Shown here in pieces: positions 43,101 to 45,927 of a stretch of DNA of 45,927 nt. The position numbers and the translations under genes are program-made. Origin of the DNA: Candidatus Gygaella obscura (GTDB lineage: Bacteria > Omnitrophota > Gorgyraeia > Gygaellales > Gygaellaceae); NCBI GenBank assembly GCA_030765485.1, contig JAVCCR010000015.1:1-45927 (forward strand), given 5' to 3'. The first letter of the stretch is position 1. The number at the start of each line of letters is the position of its first letter. A model generated the notes under the pieces. The model was not told where the DNA came from and ran no database searches. It was given only the letters and a program-made list of their open reading frames with translations.

Positions 43101-45927
43101 ATTTCTTTAGTAGGTACTTCTCCGTGTGCGGTTGAAACAGGGTGATTATTGTCAATCCTATGGGCTACTTGTGCTGCCTGCTCTAATATCCTATACCAAT
43201 TATTAATATCGTTATTAATCCATTCCGGATGATCTCGGAATAAAAAGTTGTATTCATTACCAAACTCCCACATAAGTATTGCAGGGTGATTTTTATACTC
43301 TTCAATATAGCCCCTATAAGTACGTCTTTTAATATCTGCTCCATAAGAATATCTGTCGTCATAATTAGGAAATCCTACAATCACCTTTATCCCATAACGG
43401 CTAAATGCATTTAATAGGTCTTCTTCCGGTGCAACATATGTACGCACAGTATTAATACCGGCTTCCTGCATTTTCTTTATATTGCCTTCGCCCACAGTAG
43501 CTAAATCTAGTACTAAATCGCGTCTATCTTCGCCCTTTTCTACGGTTGAGAGGGTAACGCCCTTAATTTCAAAAGGCTCTCCCTCAACAAACAATCTATT
43601 GTCTTTTATTGAAACGACTGGGATTTCTGCGGCGGATACTTCACTTACTAAGGACAGTTTATTTAATTCTGATACGGCTTTTGACCAGACAAAACGGGCT
43701 TTTTCACTTATAGATTCCAACACAGGAGGAGATCTTGATCTTAAACTATATTTAACATTGTCTTTTCTAATCTCATTATCCCTATTAATTATTCTAGCAT
43801 TAGATTCTAATTTAAAAACACTGTTAAAGTTTATATCAAGGATACCGTTGCTATTGGTTCTCAATTTTCTATTCTTTATTGCTTCTTTTAAAGATACTCC
43901 TCTTTCTTGAGTTGCCGGTTCTTCAGTTGTCGGCAAGAATGAACCCTGAATCTTGTAATACCACTGTATCTCATTGGGCAATCTATTATGATAAAGCATA
44001 CCGACAACAGAACCTTTAAACGGAACAAATAGTAATGCCCAAGCAAATTTTTGCTCGTCACCGGATGAAAAGATTCCCATTCTTGAAATGTTCAATAACT
44101 CTCTATATGAATAGCTGCTATTTTGAGCAAAATCAACCACAAAATCTATCTCAATCGAAGGAAGAGTCATCTTTAAACTTAAAACCGTAATAAATCTATC
44201 CATATCGACCTGTGGCTTAACCTTTTCTACGGCATCCACAACACTCCAGTAATAACCACTGACCGTTGGCATCCACCAATAATCACCGTCAATATCGTAA
44301 GATTGTGCATATTCAAAATCTGTTAAAACTTTTTCAAAAGCATAATCAGCCTGTCTATATTCATAGAAAGCCCCATGAACCAAAGCCCTTAGATAATAAG
44401 CTGTGCCTACATCGTTTAACGCCCAGTAGTCTTCAGCAAACTGCGGATCAGTAATATCTGGGAAATCTGTTAAGCCCTCTGTCTGAGAAAGCGCCGCTTC
44501 TTCATGCAACACAATCAATTTATCCAGATATTTTCCAGTATGGAAATATTTATCATTATCGTACTCAGACCAAGCCATTCTAAGAAGCAATTCGGAAGAA
44601 TAATCACCATAGTCTATAGCGTAAAATATATAATCCAATCTTTCCTTTATGGCATTTCCTATACTGTAATAAAGTCCTCCTCCTGTAGCATCAGCAAACT
44701 GTGCATTCTGCATACATGGCTTTGTCGGTAAAGGAATCTCCATAGTAACTTCGCTTGCCTCTGCATATCTTGTATCAAGATATGCATTCACATCGAGAAT
44801 ATCAGCATATTTTGTTACTGCTTCGTTTAAATCACCTTGTGCTTCAGCAATAAGCCCTGACAAATAATACCCAGTTGCCACGTCATTAAAGGCCCAGCTG
44901 TTAACTAAATCAGCATCCCCAATCAAATCGCCTTCACCATCACATAAACTTGCCATATCCATTAAGGCTGCGTCTTCATAAAGCCTGTTTAATACACTTA
45001 TATAAATATTTGCCCGGTCATAATCATAATAATTGTATCTATTCCATGCCTGTGAAAGTAATTCATAAGACTCAACAACTCCATCATTATTTGTATCAAA
45101 TACTAATTTCGAATCATTAAGCTGCATAATCGCATACTGTGAAACAATTCCCAATTTTACATAGAAAACAATCGATTTTCCACCAAGCACTGATTTTAAT
45201 TCCATCTGTGCATACTCAAAGCTGCCTATAGTATCATCTTGATCATCTCCTGTTATCTGTTTATAGTATTCAAGCGCCTGCTCTTTATTATCTTGGAGTT
45301 CTGCAATCTTACCCAACATATAATAAGCCGTACCGACATAATTTAGCGCCCAGCTATTCTGCCAAAATTCTTTTCTGGCTGTTTCTTCTTCTCCATCATA
45401 AATACCGTTGCCGTTAACATCAACCGGCGCCTCAAGATAATCATCCATATCAGACATTTGTTCTTGGGCATAACCGTTATATAAACCAATCATGATCTTT
45501 GCATAAATAGCTGCCTTTTCATAGCTTTGTTCAACTTCCTGACCGTTGATATCTTTACCTGTATAATATTCAAATATCTTAGCACTTATATAACCAGCAC
45601 TTAAGTCGCCAATGATAATATCGTTATTAATAATCTCATCTACAAAAGGCAATAATTTCTCACAGATATCTCCCAGCTTAATATAAATAGTAAACCCATC
45701 GTATTCCCCTTCACTCTGAGCATAATAATAATTATCGATAACTGTATTGAAAGCTTCTTTTGCCGCTATGCTATCTTTATTCTGGATATAAATAAGCCCC
45801 TCAACAAAATAGGCACTTCCTACGGAATTTAAAGCCCATGTATTAGCCCAAAATGCAGATTTTTCTTCTTCGTCAATTACACCATTACCATTTGTATCTT
45901 CCGGGGTAGCCGGATAATCACTTAATA
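1..45927 (-). CDS. Giant multidomain protein, partial at both ends (>15,300 aa)
   Basis: One minus-strand frame (plus-strand triplets starting at positions equal to 2 mod 3) runs through the whole window with no TAA, TAG or TGA in my reading. The phase was checked at about 40 independent landmarks from 221 to 45926 and never shifts, and recognisable domains follow one another throughout. No start or stop codon lies inside. The N-terminal third looks like an envelope-associated part (TPR/EF-hand repeats, glycosidase, LysM, beta-rich, membrane glycosyltransferase). The C-terminal two thirds are a string of enzyme-like modules joined by Asp-Asn-Gly linkers. ORFs of this size are known chiefly in Omnitrophota. 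It replaces what would normally be about 35-40 separate genes. Domain entries below are sub-regions of this one CDS, not separate genes. Proteolytic maturation is possible but not shown by the sequence. Confidence 0.95.
1148..1987 (-). other. Domain: Nudix hydrolase with intact box
   Basis: About 280 residues. After a helical lead (IESAIIEKVKDGIIDLD, LGIRRRILEETFVDMYHRK) comes WHRTDHILGISEDGKFVAIQ and the Nudix box GHFGVGETAQQSLSREMEEE at about 1587-1650. Every element of GX5EX7REUXEE is present, in contrast to the degenerate Nudix at 26 kb. Nudix enzymes cleave nucleoside diphosphates linked to another group. The style (WHR..., GH.G.GE) is IDI/MutT-like. Ends at FDNGCN (1136-1147). Confidence 0.82.
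2000..2741 (-). other. Domain: Rossmann methyltransferase-like (MT5)
   Basis: About 247 residues. ILWVGPGMGHQVFDLMDRL (about 2555-2615) resembles motif I of methyltransferases, WVELLVLG motif II, and DIIVLGLGVSEYILD with LVAGGVVFVDFINISP the later strands. The GPGMG loop fits SAM or NAD binding. More divergent than MT1, MT3 and MT4. Bounded by KDNGG (2741-2752) and SDNGG (1988-1999). Confidence 0.5.
2754..3052 (-). other. Short helical region
   Basis: About 100 charged helical residues (SLYAEIVNTIIDNIKSRI, STFTKLLAKRLKALLMAKD) ending KLGNKDNGGK. Probably a linker domain; no assignment. Confidence 0.45.
3053..3445 (-). other. Domain: GNAT-like acetyltransferase cassette, copy A
   Basis: 131 residues after RDNGS, colinear and about 70% identical to copy B at 11931-12322: ENDRIVGALSYRMQPNQDR, WRSRSDIREMLWKRVWRIF, DVGEITSTDI, IVEIPEGDMVVYKV. 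Identity extends across both ends up to the DNG motif, so the cassette was probably copied as a unit. The acetyl-CoA loop is not clear, so substrate and activity are open. Unlike copy B it is not followed by a DNG motif. Confidence 0.5.
3458..4220 (-). other. Helical domain, function unknown
   Basis: About 250 helical, Arg/Lys-rich residues (RLQTLKRFYYDFTEEFI, ARFNDVLNAFRKRL, RFMLNRYVRLIKACL). An LDNGR motif (3832-3841) divides it into about 125 and 125 residues. No catalytic motif. Ends at RDNGSK, which opens GNAT-like copy A. Confidence 0.45.
4232..5020 (-). other. Domain: SAM-dependent methyltransferase (MT4)
   Basis: About 263 residues. KILEIGSGAGTLWLLS (motif I, about 4855-4905), WVSLDVDCNALQYAK (motif II), ACAYDLPFNNDSFDSVLDLE (about 4680-4750) and RVIKPGGKLIHFDDY form a complete Methyltransf_11-type core, followed by about 90 residues of unknown role. 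Substrate unknown. Bounded by HDNGS (5019-5029) and SDNGD (4221-4231). Confidence 0.82.
5030..5319 (-). other. Domain: HPr-like phosphocarrier
   Basis: About 95 residues. VENPLGVHIEPAKAIAGIA (about 5235-5290) matches the HPr active site GxHxRP: the phospho-His is at 5264-5266, but Arg17 is Glu. RIFLIKGKEEVDVKDVISV and LALGIGGNEEVKLVAEG complete the family pattern (the position of Ser46 is replaced by Asp in VKDV). HPr carries phosphate in the PTS or acts as a regulator; no other PTS component is visible. The Arg change makes canonical phosphotransfer less likely. Ends at HDNGSK. Confidence 0.75.
5320..6437 (-). other. Large domain of unknown function before HPr
   Basis: About 372 residues with no inner DNG motif. 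The first 170 residues are helical repeats (LEEALYWSSYKYARIAIIK, SYIEILALLFNKSS). The second half has more strands (AFPGLIMHVDLKRI, RLGSPVDEGAFVSNL, THSKGGNYNDLLV) and ends FLRLAKRGRTQHYFITSAEK. Not assigned. There is no DNG motif between it and HPr, so the two may form one unit. Confidence 0.45.
6450..7308 (-). other. Domain: HAD phosphatase, Cof-like
   Basis: About 286 residues. FVFDFDDTLVPLKKN (motif I, about 7240-7275), IVAIISAGR (motif II), DVALGNKKDALFKI (motif III Lys region, about 6690-6725) and ILVAGDSYVDLDML (motif IV, about 6600-6640), with a C2-type cap between II and III. This is the layout of sugar-phosphate phosphatases such as phosphomannomutase or Cof-type. All catalytic Asp and Lys are kept. 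Ends at SDNGG (6438-6448). Confidence 0.8.
7321..7951 (-). other. Domain: SAM-dependent methyltransferase (MT3)
   Basis: About 210 residues. LLSVGVGFGILEHGLI (motif I), ITGIDILSDLLLLG (motif II), VVADGEYLPFKNNSFGNVGF (motif post-I/IV) and AYWVLKPEGKLHITTYTD are in the order of ubiE/Methyltransf_11 family proteins. Close spacing to MT2 and different sequence argue against recent duplication. Ends at SDNGCK (7309-7318). Confidence 0.72.
7964..8762 (-). other. Domain: Rossmann methyltransferase-like (MT2)
   Basis: About 266 residues. ICFIGLGFPPVSLLELSSM takes the place of a methyltransferase motif I (about 8595-8660), IQYFENDLLKGINAKDGY and FDIGFIFNVLPYSED resemble the acidic and post-I regions, and LSIKFREDGLLLFGEIDM the strand 5 region. 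The glycine loop is changed (GLGFPP), so SAM binding is uncertain. Ends at a variant motif, LDNAGDN (7952-7963). Confidence 0.5.
8775..9094 (-). other. Small membrane-hairpin module
   Basis: About 107 residues: LYKKQIVLENGKKIVSFDG, then two hydrophobic helices (APVFVFIISVIWVDSSFL, GIALVTIGTILIAKA, about 8840-8945) and an Asn/Lys-rich tail ending EVLDNGDN. Probably a membrane anchor between two methyltransferase-like modules. Confidence 0.6.
9107..10169 (-). other. Domain: class I SAM-dependent methyltransferase (MT1)
   Basis: About 354 residues. A helical N-terminal part (90-100 residues) leads to KIVDIGCGRNTLGREIV (motif I, about 9740-9790), VIGCDVND (motif II), VDLAILKWSLHHMSEDEQI (motif IV/post, about 9545-9600) and RVLRKGGQVAVIEN. 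The pattern is that of small-molecule or sugar methyltransferases of the Methyltransf_11 type. Substrate unknown. Ends at LSDNGAE (9095-9106). Confidence 0.82.
10182..10602 (-). other. Domain: response-regulator receiver (REC 2)
   Basis: About 140 residues. ILFAEDAVFLHDLLQKWFE gives the acidic pair Glu-Asp, VLTDIEMPLMDGVTLIKKI holds the phosphoacceptor Asp (about 10375-10440), IVVLSSY gives the conserved Ser, and VPNKADF the Lys. All key residues are present, so phosphorylation is likely. It is a second receiver in the same polypeptide, about 5 kb from REC 1, between KDNGN and NDNGG. Confidence 0.87.
10612..11035 (-). other. Membrane hairpin region
   Basis: About 141 residues between HDNGD and KDNGN. 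After a Cys- and Lys-containing stretch come two hydrophobic helices (YFSFNLGYSMLFGGVNLVYA and SSMIFFIASFYWMLKL, about 10690-10810). This could anchor the neighbouring receiver module to the membrane. No family recognised. Confidence 0.6.
11046..11632 (-). other. Domain: nucleoside diphosphate kinase
   Basis: About 195 residues. KSIAFAMLKPDAQGLETEI, EFYKEHRGSKFVDGLLAYI, MSGKVTLLILKG, FRKVIGATFG, then NKVHGSDSFRSVLREI match the family in order. The phospho-accepting His of the N-x-x-HGSDS signature is at 11162-11164. The enzyme exchanges terminal phosphates between nucleoside tri- and diphosphates. The part between the Arg loop and the HGSDS motif contains extra residues (GTLRNKYGIRWNNYKIQKG). 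Bounded by NNGGS and HDNGD. Catalytic residues appear intact. Confidence 0.87.
11646..11920 (-). other. Short domain between DNG motifs, function unknown
   Basis: HDNGSG (11918-11929) and RDNGSR (11876-11887) lie only about 14 residues apart, followed by about 80 residues: FVYPGEKLTEGKVKKYIAK, LGVKPERIKLITYYV, NYIIEAAGV and then the variant NNGGS (11633-11645). Compact alpha/beta pattern, possibly ubiquitin-like in shape; no assignment. Confidence 0.45.
11931..12322 (-). other. Domain: GNAT-like acetyltransferase cassette, copy B
   Basis: 131 residues between NDNGN and HDNGS. It has the style of a GNAT fold (ENNHIVGVLSYRPQPNHDR, then WRKRSDIREMLWHRAWQLF, DVGEISSTDI, IVEIPEGDMVIYRV) with the strand-turn-strand and long helix of acetyl-CoA binding, although a clean Q/RxxGxG/A loop is not obvious. 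It is about 70% identical to copy A at 3053-3445 with no gaps, and the DNA is visibly similar too. A duplicated, DNG-bounded cassette. Confidence 0.5.
12336..12838 (-). other. Domain of unknown function upstream of GNAT-like copy B
   Basis: About 168 residues between KDNGD (12834-12844) and NDNGN (12323-12334). It starts VIPREVFILRHLKSFNV, then VEFNVIIEEDLPHQ, SLAWFTPAFNTLHIQP and ELVPISIIEFLSYFFSM. The pattern FNTLHIQPIVLSEL recalls peptidase-like surfaces but has no HExxH. No assignment. Confidence 0.4.
12846..15388 (-). other. Large alpha-helical domain of unknown function
   Basis: About 848 residues after LDNGSE, with no DNG motif inside, making it the longest unbroken unit in the module chain. 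Helices dominate (ELVTFIEHLANVKTLHKKK, QQLTEQRLKEMLDPFVERM, DLYLRIIGETLVLVNEF). Around 14990-14800 a strand-rich part has CAGPLCHYKIKSSKKGTERY and VIIGDIDGLKEG. A short stretch AVHIRVDPGGKKARAVMDVL (about 14400-14475) and RLSIFGESLSNKSTVIFIDG also look structured. I cannot name a family. Ends at KDNGDV. Confidence 0.5.
15400..15800 (-). other. Domain: response-regulator receiver (REC 1)
   Basis: KDNGQ is followed by ILIVDDREIWRKLIAESLA, with the acidic pair Asp-Asp, then VATVDLEMSFVNGIDL (phosphoacceptor Asp, about 15610-15650) and IMDKDDF (conserved Lys, about 15485-15510). About 125 residues, the normal receiver length. The usual Thr/Ser after strand 4 appears replaced (IVFIADGIS). Receivers accept phosphate from a histidine kinase; none is visible here. 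Ends at LDNGSE (15389-15397). Confidence 0.83.
15822..15890 (-). repeat. 69-nt palindromic element, copy 1, inserted in frame
   Basis: Same orientation and length as copy 2. Arms GCTGCGCCAG and CTGGCGTAGC have one mismatch, extendable by one more pair. It encodes LRQTKLLGSILSVAGGGSNA then GAA, directly after EDNGN. With copy 2 it brackets the TreT-like module as a direct repeat. Confidence 0.85.
15908..17505 (-). other. Domain: TreT-like trehalose glycosyltransferring synthase (GT4), altered EX7E
   Basis: About 530 residues. INSSAAGGGVADILQSLIP (about 17285-17340), WFVMGGTQLFF-ITKKFHNAFQG, IVIHDPQPAAM (about 17040-17075) and FIWRIHIQPD closely match TreT/trehalose-phosphorylase GT4 proteins, which join or transfer glucose from a nucleotide sugar in trehalose metabolism. 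FQNARFDPWKDPTGVIEAW and RLMFSGPM follow. The donor-binding EX7E motif, usually EGFGLTVxEA, reads EGFGLAVSGA (about 16200-16235): the second Glu is Gly. VSGVGGILDQ matches the family end. Retaining GT4 enzymes need the region for donor binding, so activity may be reduced. Bounded upstream by SDCGGN and downstream by EDNGN. Confidence 0.85.
17523..17591 (-). repeat. 69-nt palindromic element, copy 2, inserted in frame
   Basis: Ends are perfect 10-bp inverted repeats, GCTGCGCCAG and CTGGCGCAGC. The first 34 bases (plus strand) are identical to copy 1 at 15822-15890, and about 58 of 69 positions match overall. Length is a multiple of three and it is read as coding sequence: LLRQLKILDPTLTVAGGGSN then AGAA. 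It resembles, in concept, the Rickettsia palindromic elements that insert in frame into genes; sequence relation is not claimed. Confidence 0.85.
17600..18004 (-). other. Helical region before the TreT-like module
   Basis: About 135 helical residues (AILLIKNQLLSLDERT, LRVALSVYLLLLNTRHIEF, SLAYAIDLFFEAEFNLREV), ending DFDNKDLLRQ where the palindromic element begins. HPGLIKFSNS is in the style of a TreT N-terminal region, so it may partly belong to the next module. Confidence 0.45.
18015..18870 (-). other. Domain: HD-superfamily phosphohydrolase
   Basis: About 285 residues. The metal-binding residues of HD domains are in order: HCFSHSLEVAYIALLIAHH (about 18580-18635), ITAALLHDF (about 18486-18515) and LSIADKSATYL (about 18250-18280). 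HD proteins hydrolyse phosphoester bonds in nucleotides or signalling molecules; the long C-terminal helical part does not reveal a subclass. Bounded by RDNGDK (18869-18877) and SDNGNS (18005-18013). Confidence 0.8.
18880..19467 (-). other. Domain of unknown function between FDNGN and RDNGD
   Basis: About 196 residues with mixed helix/strand character (SVCCITHFHLSMLKDTAYI, NEILIFTKNVTIGG, EKALVISEARVRRLPVVELY). ITHFHLS could bind metal but no family is evident. An RDNSKG variant occurs at its upstream edge (19481-19495). Confidence 0.45.
19475..20674 (-). other. Domain: membrane-linked HELKH metalloprotease candidate
   Basis: About 400 residues. An N-terminal part contains LALKLSHELKHSD (about 20335-20370), a HExxH zinc-protease motif in a hydrophobic helix, followed by an acidic helix (FFEKIEELR) that might supply a third ligand. 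Four to six hydrophobic segments follow between about 20060 and 19550 (IIAGLITLVTTFVTIAGA, LANILAISLTIFNTLI, VSLYLEYVMLFGFIYF, LYLIGSICGLYLISIP). The arrangement recalls membrane M48/M56-type peptidases, but similarity is limited to the motif. If active, it would be a candidate for cutting the giant chain. Bounded by RDNGG and FDNGN. Confidence 0.5.
20690..21780 (-). other. Domain: cupin-type phosphoglucose isomerase
   Basis: About 363 residues after SDNGG. LPPALSGNEYTKTFGHYHD followed by PEIYQVVSGE (about 21195-21285) and DIAIMLPGYGHVSIN (about 21075-21120) are the signature of the cupin (archaeal-type) glucose-6-phosphate isomerase. The metal ligands H-x-H, Glu and the later His are all present. 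The enzyme interconverts glucose-6-phosphate and fructose-6-phosphate. The family is about 190 residues; here there are about 130 extra residues before and some after (HPRHRQYKNILTPGYTLRD), which may be part of the bacterial variant. It ends at RDNGG (20675-20683). Of all modules it keeps its active site most clearly. Confidence 0.87.
21795..22049 (-). CDS. Candidate nested small gene, 84 aa, out of frame with the giant ORF
   Basis: ATG at 22047-22049 is preceded by AAGGAGGTG at 22055-22063, five bases away, a near-perfect Shine-Dalgarno site. The product begins MLNLHELTITKV, has a beta-like pattern with aromatic and polar residues (SWHYEYSIHVLPSGEIKG, GNWVNLTEETTF) and ends in a helix (FISFLQQNGLYNLF), then TAA at 21795-21797. 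It looks more like a real protein than the giant frame over the same bases, and the DNA seems more GC-rich than its surroundings. It could be a captured small gene now read out of frame, or a true overlapping gene started internally. I do not recognise the family. Whether it is translated is unknown. Confidence 0.42.
   Translation of the reverse strand: MLNLHELTITKVQQGSTGLFVQAKFPSWHYEYSIHVLPSGEIKGRTTTGNWVNLTEETTFLIRRKFISFLQQNGLYNLFNRNFN
22055..22063 (-). promoter_or_regulatory. Strong Shine-Dalgarno before the nested ORF
   Basis: Minus-strand AAGGAGGTG, five bases upstream of the ATG at 22049. I did not notice an equally good site joined to an ATG and a protein-like frame elsewhere inside the giant ORF, though I did not search exhaustively. 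Confidence 0.6.
22095..23245 (-). other. Domain: internal Tat/lipobox signal plus alpha/alpha-toroid glycosidase-like domain
   Basis: Directly after QDNGDNKG the chain reads SRRNFLI followed by a hydrophobic stretch and VTGCS (23168-23230). This is a complete twin-arginine motif with a lipobox (Cys at 23171-23173), as in a secreted lipoprotein, but it lies deep inside the giant ORF and has no Met close by. The next 360 residues (WLINRQSAATGL, YTYDQALSAMAFH, GPMGYLLRIASYA, STEQNFAAFSGLDAF, IRTQ-like QFEFTAQLALALRL) show the helix pairing of six-hairpin glycosidases or lyases. Family not determined. It looks like a captured Tat lipoprotein gene. Confidence 0.6.
23168..23230 (-). other. Internal Tat signal with lipobox
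   Basis: SRRNFLI (Arg-Arg at 23222-23227) matches the S/T-R-R-x-F-L-x Tat consensus; about 10 hydrophobic residues follow; VTGC with Cys at 23171-23173 fits the lipobox. Signals normally sit at a protein N-terminus; the nearest in-frame Met upstream is about 76 codons away. Confidence 0.8.
23255..23375 (-). other. Basic linker bracketed by two DNG-type motifs
   Basis: About 40 residues between KDSGGNG (variant motif, about 23355-23374) and QDNGDNK (about 23240-23257). Sequence is Arg/Lys/Gln-rich (LRRHIQQQKTATRIAEHRK), helical, without a recognised domain. Confidence 0.6.
23376..25905 (-). other. Domain: divergent alpha-glucan phosphorylase (GT35)-like, PLP lysine apparently lost
   Basis: About 843 residues, close to bacterial glucan phosphorylases. 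FIFQMEYGLSMKYMHELY (about 25596-25650) and LLMAGGLGSF match the N-terminal E-F/Y-G and S-GGLG region; FFTFVRRFVQYKCP (about 24430-24480) matches the A-R-R-F-A-x-YKR element; GAVIFIGGRRFD and GTDFGGMLSWQDMEAGPTS follow. The PLP-binding element EASGTSxMK appears here as EAGPTSFGN (about 24139-24165), with Asn where the Schiff-base Lys should be. The fold is likely but classical phosphorylase activity is not. A substrate-binding or regulatory role for glycogen-like glucan fits with other sugar-related modules nearby. Confidence 0.62.
25918..26977 (-). other. Domain: Cys-rich segment plus Nudix (IDI-like) hydrolase, degenerate box
   Basis: About 353 residues between DNG motifs. The first third has CNPC and CRDCTVNPLKSC, which could bind a metal. 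The second part is Nudix-like of the isopentenyl-diphosphate-isomerase type: HRSAFMILFDKYGKMLVQVR, then SSSGHLGLSVDYIDGVMKE followed by TEEEV (about 26290-26370). Compared with the Nudix box GX5EX7REUXEE, the first Glu is Val and Arg is Lys, while the E-x-EE core remains. WHRSA and the S-SSGH segment are typical of IDI-like Nudix proteins. Activity on a nucleoside or prenyl diphosphate is uncertain because of the changed box. Confidence 0.65.
26990..27949 (-). other. Domain: HAD-superfamily phosphatase
   Basis: About 320 residues. Motif I is IVIFADKDGT (about 27880-27910; DxDGT with the nucleophile Asp), motif II is RIIIVTGAV, a lysine follows in LASKKDMVL, and motif IV is LLIGFGDGTNDYEFL (about 27160-27200). 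The order and the cap-like insertion between motifs II and III resemble Cof/sugar-phosphatase type HAD proteins (e.g. sucrose- or trehalose-phosphatase-like). Substrate unknown. The DNG linkers at 27950 and 26978 bound the module precisely. Confidence 0.78.
27962..28829 (-). other. Domain: guanylate-kinase-like P-loop unit B
   Basis: A second copy of the preceding unit, about 289 residues, colinear with it: VGLEIAKRIHYREYKEA, NRINEAAAQVKKRNEYKLVLVNTW, ILSGPPGGGKGAVQDEF (Walker A, about 28378-28412), HTRNIRKGEKMAVNYHYR, GLDSVFKGEKIVLLECGLAWF, MSIFVSPFSDDYL. It ends at the DNG motif at 27950-27958. The conserved Walker A Lys and GMP-binding Arg/Glu/Tyr are kept, so nucleotide binding is likely. 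Amino-acid identity with unit A is high across the full length, pointing to tandem duplication. Confidence 0.75.
28830..29716 (-). other. Domain: guanylate-kinase-like P-loop unit A
   Basis: A unit of about 295 residues: a helical N-terminal part (VGLEIAKRIHSREYKES, NRINEAVTQVARRGEYREVLVNKW), then IFSGPPGGGKGVVWEKF (Walker A, about 29251-29290), then HTRNIRENEKMGVNYHYR. The last motif matches the TxR-xx-R-x-GE-x-G-x-DY element that guanylate kinases use for GMP binding. It ends with GLDSVFKGNKIVLLECGLAWF and MSIFISPFS, as in the kinase C-terminal part. Guanylate kinase converts GMP and ATP to GDP and ADP. Here it is duplicated next door as unit B. It starts right after a DNG motif at 29717-29725. 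Confidence 0.72.
29730..31160 (-). other. Domains: split guanylate-kinase-like halves, helical insert and HTH-like segment
   Basis: The region begins with what looks like the C-terminal half of a GMP-kinase fold lacking its P-loop (VDYRFVSPEEL, FIAVLEGDRIWFE, STTIFIMPLS; about 30885-31150). A long helical part follows (30120-30880). Then a Walker A loop, FSGPSAGGKGEMW (about 30061-30095), starts an N-terminal kinase half that is not completed; instead it passes into an HTH-like helical stretch (TDILAEQFNITDKEVKQKL, about 29800-29900). The order C-half then N-half resembles a circularly permuted or recombined kinase. Family assignment rests on similarity to the two complete units downstream. 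Catalytic competence is doubtful. Confidence 0.6.
31165..31395 (-). other. Low-complexity Pro/Lys/Ser/Thr linker
   Basis: About 75 residues of KNNSKEDPKKPQGPPNNNG followed by repeated TPPAKSDAPKAT-like and EVIPQAQPRSPP stretches. It follows the last membrane helices and precedes the kinase-like array, so it probably tethers the membrane part to the downstream enzymes. Confidence 0.8.
31396..35149 (-). other. Domain block: polytopic membrane glycosyltransferase (GT2-like)
   Basis: About 1,250 residues with a single membrane helix near 35020-35120, pairs near 34080-34240 and 33820-33960, and further helices near 31870-31990, 31515-31655 and 31420-31500. Between them lies a glycosyltransferase-like domain with VNLDRDHFYYPADFF (DxD-type metal site, about 32500-32530), GHAFYGPG, NIEDTAAAHQAM (ED-type catalytic acid region, about 32222-32250) and DFQNRFGG (about 32110-32137, in the place of the QxxRW motif). 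This order fits membrane-bound GT2/cellulose-synthase-like or cyclic-glucan-synthase-like (GT84) enzymes that make polysaccharide from nucleotide sugars on the cytoplasmic face. The preceding 33.0-33.8 kb has helical, Lys/Glu-rich sequence of unknown role. If the GT domain is cytoplasmic, the upstream LysM part would be outside. Confidence 0.62.
35150..41959 (-). other. Very long beta-rich region, function unknown
   Basis: About 2,270 residues without a family I can name. The sequence is dominated by short alternating hydrophobic/polar strands, frequent Gly, Asp, Lys and Tyr, many YxxG and DGK/DGR turns and almost no long helices. A Gly/Trp-rich stretch near 39700-40000 (FGLFGGYDLGLG, GPKGWNRWP) stands out. 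Composition resembles large extracellular beta-propeller or beta-sandwich repeat proteins. It sits between the LysM/coiled-coil segment and the membrane block, so an envelope location is likely. A few Cys (SGRES-type, DCSS) are scattered. No DNG linker motif occurs here. The section from about 37.0 to 39.4 kb looks most repetitive in style but I could not define a repeat unit by eye. Confidence 0.6.
41960..42327 (-). other. Coiled coil after LysM
   Basis: About 120 residues of charged, heptad-like helix without Pro (e.g. SLELERLRAIYRQFELEEE, AKRNLKVSEEEYEKLIEYI). A long coiled coil directly after a LysM domain is common in peptidoglycan-associated proteins and could act as a spacer or oligomerisation stalk. 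No enzymatic motif seen. Confidence 0.75.
42328..42484 (-). other. Domain: LysM peptidoglycan/chitin-binding module
   Basis: A textbook LysM of about 50 residues: YIVKKGDTLSFIAKAEFG, then LWKEIYQAN, NPDIILVGQKIIIP. The YxVKKGDTL start, the N in the second helix region and the GQ-I-I-IP end match the family closely. LysM binds N-acetylglucosamine polymers, mostly peptidoglycan. It places the N-terminal part of the giant protein in the envelope or on the cell surface, either of the producer or of a prey/host cell. Confidence 0.92.
42485..42689 (-). other. Linker rich in Pro, Thr, Val and Lys
   Basis: About 68 residues with PVSPPTSTVPV at the start and INPRAPPSAKE at the end, otherwise Lys/Glu/Thr-rich and apparently unstructured. 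It joins the glycosidase to LysM in the way extracellular glycosidases are tethered to carbohydrate-binding modules. Confidence 0.7.
42690..43640 (-). other. Domain: clan-A glycoside hydrolase barrel (GH2/GH5-like)
   Basis: A (beta/alpha)8 glycosidase-like segment of about 315 residues. It begins FEIKGV, continues with INTVRTYV and GIKVIVGFP, and carries ILMWEFGNEYN (about 43241-43276) and MYLSETGAD (about 42975-43000). In GH clan A the Glu of the N-E pair after strand 4 is the acid/base and the Glu at the end of strand 7 is the nucleophile; both are present (NE in GNEY, E in SETG), so hydrolase activity on a beta-linked glycan is plausible. The layout resembles the catalytic part of GH2 enzymes without sandwich domains. 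The LysM domain right after it suggests a cell-wall or polysaccharide substrate. Family within the clan is uncertain. Confidence 0.75.
43641..44289 (-). other. Region: helical/beta connector after the TPR repeats, function unknown
   Basis: About 215 residues link the TPR-like repeats to the glycosidase. I see aromatic-rich segments (WWMPTVSGYYWSVVD), a hydrophobic stretch around 44010-44060 (WALLFVPFKGSVVGMLY), then a hydrophilic Ser/Arg/Lys-rich stretch ending in SRSPPVLES and LVSEVSAAE just before the glycosidase. I do not recognise a family. It could be a diverged last repeat plus linker. Confidence 0.5.
44290..45925 (-). other. Domain: TPR-like repeats with EF-hand/dockerin-type Ca loops
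   Basis: Four units of about 157 residues each carry a W-A-L/F-N-x-V-G-x-A-Y-Y helix pair (near 45837, 45350, 44893 and 44424) typical of TPR-like superhelices. Between them lie acidic loops of the DxNxDGxxxxxE type: DTNGNGVIDEEE (45862-45900), DVNGNGIYDGEE (45383-45424) and DTNNDGVVESYE (45073-45108), with a degraded fourth near 44905-44945. Such loops bind calcium in EF-hands and dockerins. TPRs usually mediate protein-protein contact. The repeat runs off the upstream edge, so more copies probably exist. The combination suggests a calcium-stabilised extracellular or periplasmic scaffold; that location is inferred from the following LysM and glycosidase domains. Confidence 0.75.

Noticed and set aside
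45073-45900. DxNGNG loops at the upstream end as more copies of the DNG linker
   Set aside because: They have the spacing and acidic residues of EF-hand/dockerin calcium loops (DTNGNGVIDEEE) and sit inside repeats, not at domain borders.
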